NCBI RefSeq assembly: GCF_004683885.1
Contig: NZ_CP038440.1
Location: 1,150,001-1,214,000, forward strand
DNA: 64,000 nt
From: Brevundimonas sp. MF30-B
Lineage (GTDB): Bacteria; Pseudomonadota; Alphaproteobacteria; Caulobacterales; Caulobacteraceae
Direction of reading: 5' to 3'
Shown here: positions 41,179-52,897 of the stretch, piece after piece
How positions within the stretch are numbered: position 1 is the stretch's first letter
How the letters are laid out: each line of letters starts with the position of its first letter
Position numbers and translations under genes: made by a program
Notes under the pieces: model-generated
Databases searched by the model: none
What the model was told of the DNA's origin: nothing
Seen by the model: only the letters and a program-made list of their open reading frames with translations

Positions 41179-42099
41179 GTGGCGGGAGACCCCTACAAGG
41201 AACTTGGCGTGTCCAGGGGCGCAAGCGCCGAGGACATCAAGAAGGCCTTTCGCAAGCTGGCTAAGACGCTGCATCCGGACAAGAACCCCGGCGACAAGGC
41301 CGCCGAAGAGCGGTTCAAGCGCATCACCGCCGCTTTCGACCTGCTCGGCGATCCGGAGAAGCGCGCCAAGTACGATCAGGGCGCCATCGACGCCGACGGC
41401 CGCGAGCAATATCGCGGCTTTGGGGGCGGCGGCGGCGCGGGCGGCTTTGGCGGCGCTCGTGCGCGGCCCGGCGCGGAGGGCGGACCGGGCGGCCGGGCCA
41501 GCTTCGACAACATCGACCTGGACGACCTGTTCGGCATGTTCGGCGGCCAGGGCCGTCAGCGCGGGGCGCGGGACTTCACCGCGCGCGGCCAGGACGTGCG
41601 CGCCACGCTGGAGATCAGCCTGGAGGACTCCATCCTGGGAACGACGCGGCGCATCCAGTTCTCGGACGGCCGGACGCTGGACGTGACCATTCCGCAGGGT
41701 GCGGGCGATGGCCAGGTCATCCGCCTGCGCGGGCAGGGCGCGCCGGGGGGAAACGCCGAGGCAGGCGACGCGCTGATCGAACTGAAGATCGCCGCCCATC
41801 CGCTATACCGGCGCGAGGGCGCGGACCTGGTCGTGGAGGTGCCGATCTCGGTCCCCGACGCGGTGCTGGGCGGCAAGATCGAGGCGCCGACGCCTGAGGG
41901 CCGGGTCAAGCTGACGGTCCCCAAGGGCTCGAACTCGGGCCAGGTTCTGAGGCTGAAGGGGCGGGGCGGCTATGCGAACGGGCGGCGCGGCGACCTGAAG
42001 GCGCGGCTGGTGGTGACCCTGCCGGCCACGCCCGACGAGGCGCTGATCCGTTTCGCCGAAGAGTGGCGCGCCAAGCGACCCTATACGCCGGGAAGCTGA
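41179..42099 (+). CDS. DnaJ-class co-chaperone (CbpA-like)
   Basis: A 306-residue J-domain protein from a GTG (matching [16 protein letters not shown]). The J domain has HPD at 32-34 and [22 protein letters not shown]-rich region (about 75-105) and [12 protein letters not shown] follow. The C-terminal substrate-binding domain has [45 protein letters not shown], and [21 protein letters not shown]. The zinc-finger region of full DnaJ is absent, making it CbpA/DnaJ type II. It presents substrates to DnaK. It starts 67 bp after the GTA cluster and may be read from it, but the family is a host chaperone. Confidence 0.9.
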   Translation: MAGDPYKELGVSRGASAEDIKKAFRKLAKTLHPDKNPGDKAAEERFKRITAAFDLLGDPEKRAKYDQGAIDADGREQYRGFGGGGGAGGFGGARARPGAEGGPGGRASFDNIDLDDLFGMFGGQGRQRGARDFTARGQDVRATLEISLEDSILGTTRRIQFSDGRTLDVTIPQGAGDGQVIRLRGQGAPGGNAEAGDALIELKIAAHPLYRREGADLVVEVPISVPDAVLGGKIEAPTPEGRVKLTVPKGSNSGQVLRLKGRGGYANGRRGDLKARLVVTLPATPDEALIRFAEEWRAKRPYTPGS

Positions 42100-42102
42100 C
42101 GA

Positions 42103-43257
42103 ATGAACAAGCCCAGCGTGCGGCCGGCGCGGCCATGGTTCTCGTCCGGTCCGACGGCCAAGCGGCCGGGCTGGTCCGCCGAAGGCCTGCCGCAGGACCT
42201 GCTGGGCCGAGGCATCCGCGCGCCAGAGGTGGTGGAGCGGTTCGCGCATGGGCTGAGGCTGACGCGCGCGGTGCTGGGCGTGCCGGACAGCCACGTCCTG
42301 GCCTATACGCCGGGATCTGACACGGGGGCGGTCGAGGCCGCGCTGTGGTCGCTGCTGGGCGCGCGGCCGGTGCAGGTTCTGGCCTTCGAGAACTTCGGCT
42401 GGCAGTGGGTCAGCGACATCCGCGAGCATCTGAACCTCGAGCCCGAGGTGCTGGAGGCGCCTTGGGGCGCGCTGCCGGACCTGAGGCGGGTCGATCCGGT
42501 CAAGGATGTGGTGTTTCCGTGGAACGGCACGACCTCGGGGGTGCGCGTGCCGAATGCGGACTGGATCGCCGAGGACCGCGAGGGGCTCGCCATCTGCGAC
42601 GCGACCTCGGCCGCCTTCGCCATGGCCTTGCCCTGGGACAGGCTGGATGTGGTGACTTTCAGTTTCCAGAAGGCGCTGGGCGGAGAGGCGGGCATCGGCG
42701 TCATCGCCCTGTCGCCGCGCGCAGTCGAGCGGCTGGACGCGCACCGCGCGCCGTGGCCGATCCCGAAGGTTCTGCGGCTGCAGGACGACAAGGGCTTCGA
42801 CCGGAAGCTGGCGACCGGGTCGATGATCAACACCTTTTCGATCTGGACTCTGGAGGACTGGATCGACGGGCTGGAGTGGGCGCAGTCGGTCGGAGGGCTG
42901 AACGAACTGATCCGGCGCACCAACGCCAATGCGGCGGCGCTGGGCGAATGGGTCGAGCGGACGGCGTGGGTCGAGCCTCTGGCGGAGCGGCCGGACACGC
43001 GGTCAACGACCTCGGTCTGTCTGAAGATCGTCGATCCGCGTGTGACGGCGCTAGACGAGGCGGGGCGTCACGCCTTTGTCCGACGGATGAAGGCGCTGCT
43101 GGAGGACGAGGGCGCGGTCTTCGACGTGGAGAGCCATCGCAACGCACCGGCGGGCCTGAGGCTGTGGTGCGGCTGCACCATCGAGGTCGAGGATGTCCGG
43201 GCCACCACGCCGTGGCTGGACTGGGCCTTTGCGGTCGCCGTCGAGGAACTGTCATAG
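42103..43257 (+). CDS. serC: Phosphoserine aminotransferase SerC (alphaproteobacterial type)
   Basis: A 384-residue PLP aminotransferase converting 3-phosphohydroxypyruvate to phosphoserine in serine synthesis (also used in B6 synthesis). Landmarks: RPWFSSGPTAKRPGW, YTPGSDTGAVEAALWSLLG, GTTSGVRVPNADWI, CDATSAAFAMALPWDRLDVVTFSFQKALGGE with PLP Lys190, and the C-terminal WCGCTIEVEDV. It starts 3 bp after the dnaJ-like stop. In many relatives serA follows directly; here the next gene is purA. Confidence 0.93.
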   Translation: MNKPSVRPARPWFSSGPTAKRPGWSAEGLPQDLLGRGIRAPEVVERFAHGLRLTRAVLGVPDSHVLAYTPGSDTGAVEAALWSLLGARPVQVLAFENFGWQWVSDIREHLNLEPEVLEAPWGALPDLRRVDPVKDVVFPWNGTTSGVRVPNADWIAEDREGLAICDATSAAFAMALPWDRLDVVTFSFQKALGGEAGIGVIALSPRAVERLDAHRAPWPIPKVLRLQDDKGFDRKLATGSMINTFSIWTLEDWIDGLEWAQSVGGLNELIRRTNANAAALGEWVERTAWVEPLAERPDTRSTTSVCLKIVDPRVTALDEAGRHAFVRRMKALLEDEGAVFDVESHRNAPAGLRLWCGCTIEVEDVRATTPWLDWAFAVAVEELS

Positions 43258-43394
43258 TTTTACGCCGGCGGGCGCGACAGCGGATGATTCCCCGGCTATA
43301 GGCTCAGCCCCGCATCGAGAGTGAAATCGGTCCGGCGGACGAGGTCCGAACCGGCCCTGATTTTCGCTCCAGTCTCGTGAAGCGGAGAATGATC

Positions 43395-44687
<1,293 letters not shown>

Positions 44688-44763
44688 TGAGCGGGACGAG
44701 GCGCGGCTCAACGGGCTCTTAACCCGAAGCGGTCATGGTGAGCGCCCCTTTAGGGAGCTGTCC

Positions 44764-45570
44764 TTGTTCGCCGTTGACGCCCGTACCCTGCAGCGTATCG
44801 AGCCCGCCGTCCGGCGGGTGATCGTCGTGGACCCGACGCCCGCATCGGCGCGGCTGATGCTGGACCTGATGAAGAACATTGGCGCGCGCGAGGTTCTGAC
44901 GGAAGGGGATGAGGCGCGCGCCTTCGATCTGGCGCGCGACTTCGAGCCCGGTCTGATGCTGATGGAGCGGACCGGTCCCAGTCTGGACGGCGAGAATCTG
45001 GCGCGGCGGATCCGGCGGTCCAGCCTGGGCTGTCGGCGCATGCCCATCATCATGGTCACGGCCGAGGCGACCGTTTCCACCATTCGTGGCGCGCGGGATT
45101 CCGGGGTGCACGAGTTTCTGAGAAAGCCGTTCGCCGCCGCCGACCTGTTCCGGCGTGTGGAGAATGTCGCCCTGAAGCCGCGGCCCTGGGTGGAGGCGGT
45201 GGGCTATGTCGGACCTGACCGCAGACGCTTCAATTCGGGCGAGTACGCAGGCCCCCGCAAGCGGCGCGCTGACAACTCGGCGATGCAGGCTGGCCCCGGC
45301 GCCGTCAAGGATCAGGCGCTGCGCATCCTGGCCGCCGCCCTGAACCAGTTCGACAACGATCCAGCTCAGGCGGTTCGGGCCGTCAAGCAGCAGGCTGAAA
45401 CCCTGAAGGGGTTGGCGCAGAAGACGGGCGACGCCGGTCTGGCGGTGGCTGCGGCGGGACTGGATGGGTATCTGAGCGCCGGACAGCCGACCAAGGCCGG
45501 TCTGGTCGCGCCGATCAACGCCCTGCTGGCCCTGGCCGATCCGGCCGCCGATCTGAGGGCGGCCGGCTAG
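44764..45570 (+). CDS. Response-regulator-like protein with degenerate receiver (Glu at the phospho-site)
   Basis: A 268-residue protein from a TTG, with AGGGAG about 8 nt upstream. Residues 15-135 form a receiver domain: VIVVDPTPASARLML, DFEPGLMLMERTGPSLDGENL, PIIMVTAEATVS and FLRKPFAAADLFRRV. The phospho-acceptor aspartate position is Glu68 (LMLMERTG), so it cannot be phosphorylated normally and may mimic the active state. The linker contains VGYVGPDRRRFNSGEYAGPRKRR. The last 90 residues are helical (QALRILAAALNQFDNDPAQAVRAVKQQAETLKGLAQKTG), like the helical C-terminal domain of some alphaproteobacterial regulators. A TTAACC lies at 44719 upstream. Confidence 0.82.
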   Translation: MFAVDARTLQRIEPAVRRVIVVDPTPASARLMLDLMKNIGAREVLTEGDEARAFDLARDFEPGLMLMERTGPSLDGENLARRIRRSSLGCRRMPIIMVTAEATVSTIRGARDSGVHEFLRKPFAAADLFRRVENVALKPRPWVEAVGYVGPDRRRFNSGEYAGPRKRRADNSAMQAGPGAVKDQALRILAAALNQFDNDPAQAVRAVKQQAETLKGLAQKTGDAGLAVAAAGLDGYLSAGQPTKAGLVAPINALLALADPAADLRAAG

Positions 45571-45578
45571 GCTCGCTT

Positions 45579-46466
45579 TTAGGCGTCGACCAAGTTGCGC
45601 TCTTCCGCCGCCGCCCGCATGGCCTTCTGAAGCTTTTCGAAAGCGCGGACCTCGATCTGACGCACGCGTTCGCGGCTGACGCCGTACTGGCCGGCCAGTT
45701 CTTCGAGCGTGACCGGATCGTCCTTGAGACGACGCTCGGTCAGGATGTGCTTCTCGCGATCGGTCAGCTCCTCCATGGCTTCCTGCAGCAGGCCCATGCG
45801 CAGCGACTTCTCTTCGCTGTCGGCCAGCGCAGTCTCCTGGCTGACGGCGGTGTCGTCGGCCAGCCAGTCCTGCCACTCGCTTTCGCCGTCGGCGCGCAGC
45901 GGCGCGTTCAGGGAGGCGTCGCCGGAAAGGCGACGGTTCATATTGGTGACCTCTTCCTCCGACACGCCCAGCTTGGTGGCGATGGCGGCGAGGTGTTCGG
46001 GACGCAGGTCGCCTTCCTCGAAGGCCGAGATCTGGCTCTTGGCCTTGCGCAAGTTGAAGAACAGCTTCTTCTGCGCGGCGGTGGTGCCCATCTTCACGAG
46101 CGACCAGCTGCGCAGGATGTATTCCTGGATCGAGGCGCGGATCCACCACATGGCGTAGGTGGCTAGGCGGAAGCCCTTGTCGGGGTCGAATTTCTTGACC
46201 GCCTGCATAAGGCCGACGTTGCCCTCGGAAATGACTTCGCCGATCGGCAGGCCGTAGCCGCGATAGCCCATGGCGATCTTGGCCACGAGGCGCAGGTGGG
46301 ACGTGACCAGACGGTGGGCGCTCTCGGCGTCCTGGTGTTCAGACCAGCGCTTGGCCAGCATGAACTCTTCGTCCTTGGTCAGCATCGGAAACTTGCGGAT
46401 TTCCGTCAGATAGCGCGACAGTCCCTGTTCAGGCGACATGACGGTAAGCGTGGTGTTGGCAGCCAT
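45579..46466 (-). CDS. rpoH: RNA polymerase sigma-32 factor RpoH
   Basis: A 295-residue heat-shock sigma factor. Start ATG 46466, preceded by a purine-rich site. Region 1.2/2: GLSRYLTEIRKFPMLTKDEEFMLAKRW, LRLVAKIAMGYRGYGLPIGEVISEGNVGLMQAVKKFDPDKGFRLATYAMWWIRASIQEYILRSWSLVKMG. The RpoH box region contains QKKLFFNLRKAKSQI. Region 4: LTDREKHILTERRLKDDPVTLEELAGQYGVSRERVRQIEVRAFEKLQKAM. It directs heat-shock chaperone and protease genes. It lies downstream of the rluD gene with 234 bp between them, in which a sigma-70-like promoter is visible. Confidence 0.96.
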   Translation of the reverse strand: MAANTTLTVMSPEQGLSRYLTEIRKFPMLTKDEEFMLAKRWSEHQDAESAHRLVTSHLRLVAKIAMGYRGYGLPIGEVISEGNVGLMQAVKKFDPDKGFRLATYAMWWIRASIQEYILRSWSLVKMGTTAAQKKLFFNLRKAKSQISAFEEGDLRPEHLAAIATKLGVSEEEVTNMNRRLSGDASLNAPLRADGESEWQDWLADDTAVSQETALADSEEKSLRMGLLQEAMEELTDREKHILTERRLKDDPVTLEELAGQYGVSRERVRQIEVRAFEKLQKAMRAAAEERNLVDA

Positions 46467-46648
46467 TAGACCCTGGTCCCTCCGACCCGTAAAATGAGCG
46501 GACGTTTCGGTCGGCCACCGAATGTGCGCCTGACCCTCGCCCCTCAACTGGACATCTGGTGATCGGTTTCGCCGATTTCGAGAGGCGAATGGTCACAGAA
46601 TGCACAGATTGTGGCCGTCTCGCGTCACCTTCTGTCCAGCTGGCGGAT

Positions 46649-46677
46649 TTACTAGCACAGTTGCTGTTGCTTATCAA
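46649..46677 (-). promoter_or_regulatory. rpoH: Candidate sigma-70-type promoter of rpoH
   Basis: On the minus strand TTGATA (46677-46672), a 17-nt spacer, and TAGTAA (46654-46649), about 180 bp upstream of the rpoH start. A GTCCGTCC/GGATGGAC hairpin (46679-46701) sits just before it at the rluD stop and may end the upstream transcript. Confidence 0.5.
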
Positions 46678-46700
46678 GGTCCATCCTTTTTGAGGACGGA

Positions 46701-47741
46701 CTAGAGATCGGCCAGGCGGCGCTCCAGATCGGCCATGTCGGCGGGCAGGTCCGTCTCGAAAAGCAGCGTCTCGCCCGTCACCGGATGGACGAAGCCCAGG
46801 ACGGCGGCGTGCAGCGCCTGACGCGTCAGCCCGGCCTCGCCGATGGCGGCGCGGACGGGAATGGCCGGGCTGCCCGAGCCATAGACCGGATCGCCCAGGA
46901 TCGGCGCGCCGACCGAGGCCAGATGCACGCGGATCTGATGGGTGCGGCCGGTGTGCAGGGTGCAGGCTACGCGTGCGGCCATGGGCGCGCCGCCGGGCTT
47001 GGCGGGGCGGCCGAAAACGCTCTGGACCTTGTAGTCGGTGATCGCCTCGCGGCCCCCGGCCTTGAGCACGGCCATCTTCTTGCGGTCCGACGACGAGCGG
47101 CCGATGCGCGTGTGGATGCGGCCCGCCTCGGGGCTTGGCGCGCCGCGCGTCAGGGCGATGTAGGTGCGCTCGATGTCGTGGGTCGCGAACAAGGCGGACA
47201 GGCCGGCGTGGGCGCGGTCGGACTTGGCGGCGACCATGACGCCCGAAGTGTCCTTGTCCAGCCGATGCACGATGCCCGGACGAGCCACGCCGCCGATGCC
47301 CGAGAGCCCAGCGCCGCAGTGGGCCAGCAGCGCATTGACCAGGGTGCCGTCGGGCGTGCCGGGGGCCGGGTGGGCGGCCATGCCGGCCGGCTTGTCGATG
47401 ACGATCAGGTCGTCGTCTTCGTACAGGACGACGAGCGGGATGGCCTCTGGCGCCGGAACGGCGGGCGCGACCGGCGGAAGGGTCACGACATAGAGGCCGG
47501 GCTGGGCCTTGGCCGAGCCGCCGGACACAGCCGCTCCGTCGCGGGTCACGGCGCCCGAGGCCAGAAGGGTCTGGAGACGGGCGCGCGACAGGCTGGGGAA
47601 CAGGTCGGCCAACGCCTTGTCGAGTCGGCCCGAGCCTGCGTCGAGGCGCGCTTCCAGAATGTCGACGTCCGCCGTATCGTCGGTCAGCAAAGGTTCATCT
47701 TCCACGGCGTGATCTAGCACCGAGGGGCCCCGGCGACGCAA
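46701..47741 (-). CDS. rluD: RluA/RluD-family 23S rRNA pseudouridine synthase
   Basis: Up to 346 residues from a TTG at 47741; GTG codons at 47720 or 47705 are alternatives, and no start has a clear ribosome-binding site. S4 domain: GRLDKALADLFPSLSRARLQTLLASGAV. Catalytic domain: VLYEDDDLIVIDKPAGMAAHPAPG, the catalytic aspartate in PGIVHRLDKDTSGVMV (Asp162), RTYIALTRG, CTLHTGRTHQIRVHLASVGAPILGDPVYG and LHAAVLGFVHPVTG. RluD modifies U1911/1915/1917 of helix 69 of 23S rRNA. The order rluD-rpoH is also seen in Caulobacter. Confidence 0.92.
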   Translation of the reverse strand: MRRRGPSVLDHAVEDEPLLTDDTADVDILEARLDAGSGRLDKALADLFPSLSRARLQTLLASGAVTRDGAAVSGGSAKAQPGLYVVTLPPVAPAVPAPEAIPLVVLYEDDDLIVIDKPAGMAAHPAPGTPDGTLVNALLAHCGAGLSGIGGVARPGIVHRLDKDTSGVMVAAKSDRAHAGLSALFATHDIERTYIALTRGAPSPEAGRIHTRIGRSSSDRKKMAVLKAGGREAITDYKVQSVFGRPAKPGGAPMAARVACTLHTGRTHQIRVHLASVGAPILGDPVYGSGSPAIPVRAAIGEAGLTRQALHAAVLGFVHPVTGETLLFETDLPADMADLERRLADL

Positions 47742-47770
47742 TCGCCGCGTGGGATGAAGAGGGGAAGACG

Positions 47771-48396
47771 ATGAGATCGGTCCTGCTGGCCGCGGGCGCC
47801 ATGCTGCTGATGGGCGGCTGCGCGAGCATGAACGAGGATCAGTGCCGGGCCGGCGACTGGGGCGGACAGGGCTATCGCGACGGTGAGCGCGGCTTTCCGA
47901 TGGAGCGTCTCGACGCCCACGCCAAGGCCTGCAGCAAATACGGGATCGCGCCCGAACCCGCCCCCTATCGGTCGGCGCGCGAGGACGGACTGCGCGGCTA
48001 CTGCCGGTTCGAACGCGGCTTCGACGCAGGGCGGCGGGGCGAGAACTATCACGGGGTCTGTCGCCTGAAGAGGAGTTCGCCTTCCTGCCCGCCTATCGGG
48101 ATGGGCTTCGGCTGCACGCTGCGGAGTCCGCGCTGGAGTCCGCGCGGTCGGACCTGGACAGCGCCATCGCCTGGATCAACGACCGCGCCGACAAGCTGGC
48201 GGCCAAGCAGCGTGACTTGGGGGAAGCAGGGCTCTCCGACGCGGAGAAGGATCAAATCCGCTCTCGCATTGAAGAAGTGCGCGGGGAACTGCGCGACGCC
48301 CGGCGACGCGCTCGGGACGCCGAGCGCGCGCTGCAGTGGGCAGAAGACGAAGCGGACCGGGTCCGCTTCGAGCTTTCCGGGCGATACCCCGTCTGA
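47771..48396 (+). pseudogene. DUF2799 lipoprotein, frameshifted
   Basis: The N-terminal frame starts at 47771 with a signal peptide and lipobox (MRSVLLAAGAMLLMGGCASM, Cys17). It has the DUF2799 pattern: CRAGDWGGQGYRDGERGFPMERLDAHAKACSKYGIAPEPAPY, then EDGLRGYCRFERGFDAGRRGENYHGVC. Right after this, near 48060, homology moves to another frame by the equivalent of one missing base. That frame continues PEEEFAFLPAYRDGLRLHAAESALESARSDLDSAIAWINDRADKLAAKQRDL as a coiled coil to a stop at 48396. The uninterrupted first frame instead runs to 48421 as Ser/Pro/Arg-rich sequence. Either a true frameshift or a sequencing error is possible. Confidence 0.75.
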
Positions 48397-48417
48397 GCGG
48401 TATCAGGCGGCCAGATC

Positions 48418-49503
48418 TTAGGCGGCCTGGGCGGTCGCCTTGCCGAAGTGGGGGTCCAGTTCGCCCGAGGCGTAACGCTTGGCCATCTGGGCGGTGGACA
48501 GCGGCCGGATCTTGGACGCCTGGCCCTCGCAGCCGAACTGCTGATAACGCTCGATGCACAGCTTGCGCATGGCTTCCTTGGCGGGCTTGAGCCAAGCGCG
48601 GGGGTCGAACTCGCCGGGCTTTTCGGCCAGCAGTTTGCGCACCGCGCCGGTCATGGCCATGCGGTTGTCGGTGTCGATGTTGATCTTGCGCACGCCGTGC
48701 TTGATGCCGCGCTGGATCTCCTCGACCGGCACGCCCCAGGTCTGGGGCATCTGGCCGCCGTAGGCGTTGATGATGTCCTGCAGATCCTGCGGCACCGACG
48801 AAGAGCCGTGCATCACAAGGTGGGTGTCGGGCAGGCGGCGGTGGATTTCCTCGATCACGTTCATGGCCAGCACTTCGCCGTCGGGCTGGCGGCTGAACTT
48901 GTAGGCGCCGTGGCTGGTGCCCATCGCAATAGCAAGAGCGTCGACCTTGGTGGCGCGCACGAAATCGACGGCCTGGTCCGGGTCGGTCAGCAGGGCCGAG
49001 TGGTCCAGCTTGCCCTCGAAGCCGTGGCCGTCCTCGGCCTCGCCCATGCCGGTTTCCAGCGAGCCCAGCACGCCCAGTTCGCCCTCGACCGAAACGCCGC
49101 AGGCGTGGGCCATCTGGGTGACGCGGCGGGTTACATCGACGTTATATTCGTAGCTGGCGGGGGTCTTGGCGTCCTCCTCCAGCGAGCCGTCCATCATGAC
49201 GCTGGTGAAACCGTACTGGATGGCGGTGGCGCAGGTCGCCGGGCCGTTGCCGTGGTCCTGGTGCATGCACACCGGGATGTGCGGATAGAGTTCGGCCAGG
49301 GCGTCGATCAGCTTGGCCAGGACGATGTCGTTGGCGTAGCTGCGGGCGCCGCGCGAGGCCTGGATGATGACCGGCGCATTGACGGCCTCGGCCGCCTCCA
49401 TGATCGCCAGGCCCTGCTCCATGTTGTTGATGTTGTATGCGGGCAGGCCGTAGTCTTCCTCGGCCGCGTGATCGAGCAGTTGCCGCAGCGTGATGCGCGC
49501 CAT
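48418..49503 (-). CDS. fba: Fructose-bisphosphate aldolase class II
   Basis: A 361-residue zinc-dependent aldolase (class IIB) cleaving fructose-1,6-bisphosphate in glycolysis or gluconeogenesis. Landmarks: [37 protein letters not shown] with metal and catalytic residues, [56 protein letters not shown] and [21 protein letters not shown]. The gene follows pgk in the same direction (gap-pgk-fba order). Confidence 0.96.
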   Translation of the reverse strand: MARITLRQLLDHAAEEDYGLPAYNINNMEQGLAIMEAAEAVNAPVIIQASRGARSYANDIVLAKLIDALAELYPHIPVCMHQDHGNGPATCATAIQYGFTSVMMDGSLEEDAKTPASYEYNVDVTRRVTQMAHACGVSVEGELGVLGSLETGMGEAEDGHGFEGKLDHSALLTDPDQAVDFVRATKVDALAIAMGTSHGAYKFSRQPDGEVLAMNVIEEIHRRLPDTHLVMHGSSSVPQDLQDIINAYGGQMPQTWGVPVEEIQRGIKHGVRKINIDTDNRMAMTGAVRKLLAEKPGEFDPRAWLKPAKEAMRKLCIERYQQFGCEGQASKIRPLSTAQMAKRYASGELDPHFGKATAQAA

Positions 49504-49584
49504 GAGTAGTCTCCTGAGCCCTTTGATTTTGCCCGTTGTCTAACGCGCGCGCGCCGAAAAGTCACGCAATGTAACAGGCTGGAG

Positions 49585-50781
49585 TCAGCTCTGGAGCGCC
49601 TCGACGCCGGGCAGGGGCTTGCCCTCCATCCACTCCAGGAAGGCGCCGCCGGCCGTGGAGACGAAGGTCATGTCGTCGGACACGCCGGCGTGGTTCAGGG
49701 CCGACACCGTATCGCCGCCGCCGGCCACGGCGATCAGGGCCCCGGCCTTGGCCAGATCGGCGGCGGCGCGCGCGGCCTTGACGGTGGCGGTGTCGAACGG
49801 CGGCACCTCGAACACGCCCAGAGGGCCATTCCAGATCAGGGTCTTTGACAGGGCCATGGCCTTGATCAGCTTCTCGACCGTCAGCGGGCCGGCGTCGAGG
49901 ATCTTCTCGTCGTCGCCGATCTCTTCGCGGGTCAGGACGGTGCGGGTCTCGACGCTTGGCTTGACCTCGGCGGCCACGACGACGTCGATCGGCAGCAGGA
50001 TTTCGCAGCCCTTGGCCTCGGCCTCCGCCAGAATCTGACGTGCTGTGTCGGCCATGTCGCGCTCGGCCAGCGAGCCGCCGATGTCGACGCCCTGCGCGAA
50101 CAGGAAGGTGTTGGCCATGCCGCCGCCGATGGCCAGGCGATCCAGCTTGCCGACCAGGTTCTGCAGCAGGTCCAGCTTGGTCGAGACCTTGGCCCCGCCG
50201 ACAATGCCCAGCACCGGCTTGACGGGATTGCCGAGCGCCGCATCCAGCGCCTCAAGCTCGCGCCGCATGGCCTCGCCGGCGTAGGCGGGAAGAAGACGCG
50301 CCAGCCCTTCGGTCGAGGCGTGGGCCCGATGGGCGGCCGAGAAGGCGTCGTTGACGTATAGGTCGCCCAGGTCGGCCAGCAGTTGCGCGAAGGCGGGGTC
50401 GTTCTTCTCCTCACCCTTGTGGAAGCGCACATTCTCCAGAAGCACCACGCCGCCGGCGTCCAGATCGGCGATGGCCGTTCTCGCGGTGTCGCCCACGCAG
50501 TCGTCGGCGAAACGCACCGGGGCGCCCAGCAGGGTCTCCAGATCGGCCACGACGGGCTTCAGGCTCATGGCCGGCACGCGCTCGCCCTTGGGCCGGTCGA
50601 AGTGGGCCAGCAACGCCACCTTGGCGCCCGCGTCCCGCAGCCGCTGGATGGTCGGCAGGGCGGCGCGCAGACGGGTGTCGTCGGTGACCTTTCCACCCTC
50701 CGTAGGCACGTTGAAGTCCACGCGCACCAGGGCGGTCTGGCCCGAGATGTCGCCGGCGTCGTCGAGGGTGCGGAAGGTCAT
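49585..50781 (-). CDS. pgk: Phosphoglycerate kinase
   Basis: A 398-residue glycolytic kinase converting 1,3-bisphosphoglycerate and ADP to 3-phosphoglycerate and ATP. Start ATG 50781 ([26 protein letters not shown]). Landmarks: [100 protein letters not shown], and [13 protein letters not shown]. Normally directly downstream of gap; here an antisense DUF2971 gene intervenes. Confidence 0.97.
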   Translation of the reverse strand: MTFRTLDDAGDISGQTALVRVDFNVPTEGGKVTDDTRLRAALPTIQRLRDAGAKVALLAHFDRPKGERVPAMSLKPVVADLETLLGAPVRFADDCVGDTARTAIADLDAGGVVLLENVRFHKGEEKNDPAFAQLLADLGDLYVNDAFSAAHRAHASTEGLARLLPAYAGEAMRRELEALDAALGNPVKPVLGIVGGAKVSTKLDLLQNLVGKLDRLAIGGGMANTFLFAQGVDIGGSLAERDMADTARQILAEAEAKGCEILLPIDVVVAAEVKPSVETRTVLTREEIGDDEKILDAGPLTVEKLIKAMALSKTLIWNGPLGVFEVPPFDTATVKAARAAADLAKAGALIAVAGGGDTVSALNHAGVSDDMTFVSTAGGAFLEWMEGKPLPGVEALQS

Positions 50782-50835
50782 TGTGCGACTCGGTAAAGCT
50801 GATTGATTAGGGAGATGCGGAATGGAGGGCGAGGC

Positions 50836-51471
50836 ATGGGAAGTGATCTTAGGCGTTACACAGACGTTCTGAGTCTGATTGATATACTGACGCACCGTCG
50901 CATAACTCTAACCAGTCCTGTCCAGTGGGTTGATCAAAATGATAGCCATGGACTTGAGGTCTACCGACGGCGTAAATCAGCGGACTATGTAACCGCATTT
51001 TGTATGACAGAAGCGGACGAAACCTACCATCATTGGCACATCTTTGCTGGACACGGTCATGGCGTCTGCGTCGTTTTCCGTAAACGAAAGTTTATCCAGC
51101 ACATCGCAGCTGTGAACGGCCTCGTACATGGGCCGGTCATCTACCGAAACCTGAGCTCCATCAACCGAGAGAAGGCGGTTCCTACGGACGAGTTGCCGTT
51201 CCTCAAGAGAAAAATGTTTGAGGATGAACGCGAGTATAGAATCGTTGGTCTCGAGGAGCAGTTATTTGGATCGATGTCTCGTCGGATCCCAATTACCTTG
51301 GATCTCATTGAACGTGTCGTTTTCAGCCCCTACGCGCCGCGGCCGCTCCTTGATACGCTGAAGGAACGGCTTGTGTCTGACAAGGAGGTGGAAACGATCA
51401 CCTTCCGACACTCAACTCTTACGAACAATCGTGAGTGGCGGAAGGCGATAGATTTCTTACCACATGATTGA
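50836..51471 (+). CDS. DUF2971 protein inserted antisense between gap and pgk
   Basis: A 211-residue cytoplasmic protein. ATG 50836 follows GAGGGCGAGG. DUF2971-like features: [87 protein letters not shown], and [19 protein letters not shown]. The family has no proven activity and often lies on mobile or accessory DNA. Base composition is distinctly more AT-rich than its glycolytic neighbours, and it is on the opposite strand to them, so it is probably a recent insertion. Its 3' end lies 3 bp from the gap stop. Confidence 0.85.
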   Translation: MGSDLRRYTDVLSLIDILTHRRITLTSPVQWVDQNDSHGLEVYRRRKSADYVTAFCMTEADETYHHWHIFAGHGHGVCVVFRKRKFIQHIAAVNGLVHGPVIYRNLSSINREKAVPTDELPFLKRKMFEDEREYRIVGLEEQLFGSMSRRIPITLDLIERVVFSPYAPRPLLDTLKERLVSDKEVETITFRHSTLTNNREWRKAIDFLPHD

Positions 51472-51474
51472 ATA

Positions 51475-52482
<1,008 letters not shown>

Positions 52483-52584
52483 GGGGCGGTCTCCTGGAAG
52501 GGTGTTTTCGTTGCGGCTTCAATGGAACCCTGAGGCCGACGTTTCAACCCCGCGCCTGTAACAAGCTGTGATCCGCTGTAACGC

Positions 52585-52896
52585 TCAATAGCCGATCAGG
52601 GTCGGGGCGGCCTGCCAGACGATGGCCACCGCCGCGAGGCCTGCGCCCAGCATGGCCAGCTGATCGCCGAAGCGTCGGGTCTCGCCCTCGCGCTGCCGGT
52701 TCAGGACGCGCCAGCCAAGCACCAGCAGGGCCAGGGCCGCCAGCAGGCACAGCACGCTGAAGCCCAAGCCGACCATGCGCCACAGCGGGTCGGCGGCGCG
52801 GCTGACCACCTCGCCGATGCTGGCGATGGCGTAAATGCCGATGAAGTGGATCGTCCAGACGATCCAGCCGCTCATCATCCAGATCCAGCGCCGCAC
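52585..52896 (-). CDS. Small membrane protein of the cytochrome oxidase locus
   Basis: A 103-residue protein with three membrane spans: MMSGWIVWTIHFIGIYAIASIGEV, MVGLGFSVLCLLAALALLVLGWRVL and FGDQLAMLGAGLAAVAIVWQ. It begins 2 bp after the oxidase subunit I/III stop, so it is co-transcribed. The WTIHFIGIYAI start resembles small proteins found at the end of caa3-oxidase operons in alphaproteobacteria. The role is unknown; assembly or a subunit-IV-like function is possible. Confidence 0.75.
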   Translation of the reverse strand: MRRWIWMMSGWIVWTIHFIGIYAIASIGEVVSRAADPLWRMVGLGFSVLCLLAALALLVLGWRVLNRQREGETRRFGDQLAMLGAGLAAVAIVWQAAPTLIGY

Positions 52897-52897
52897 C

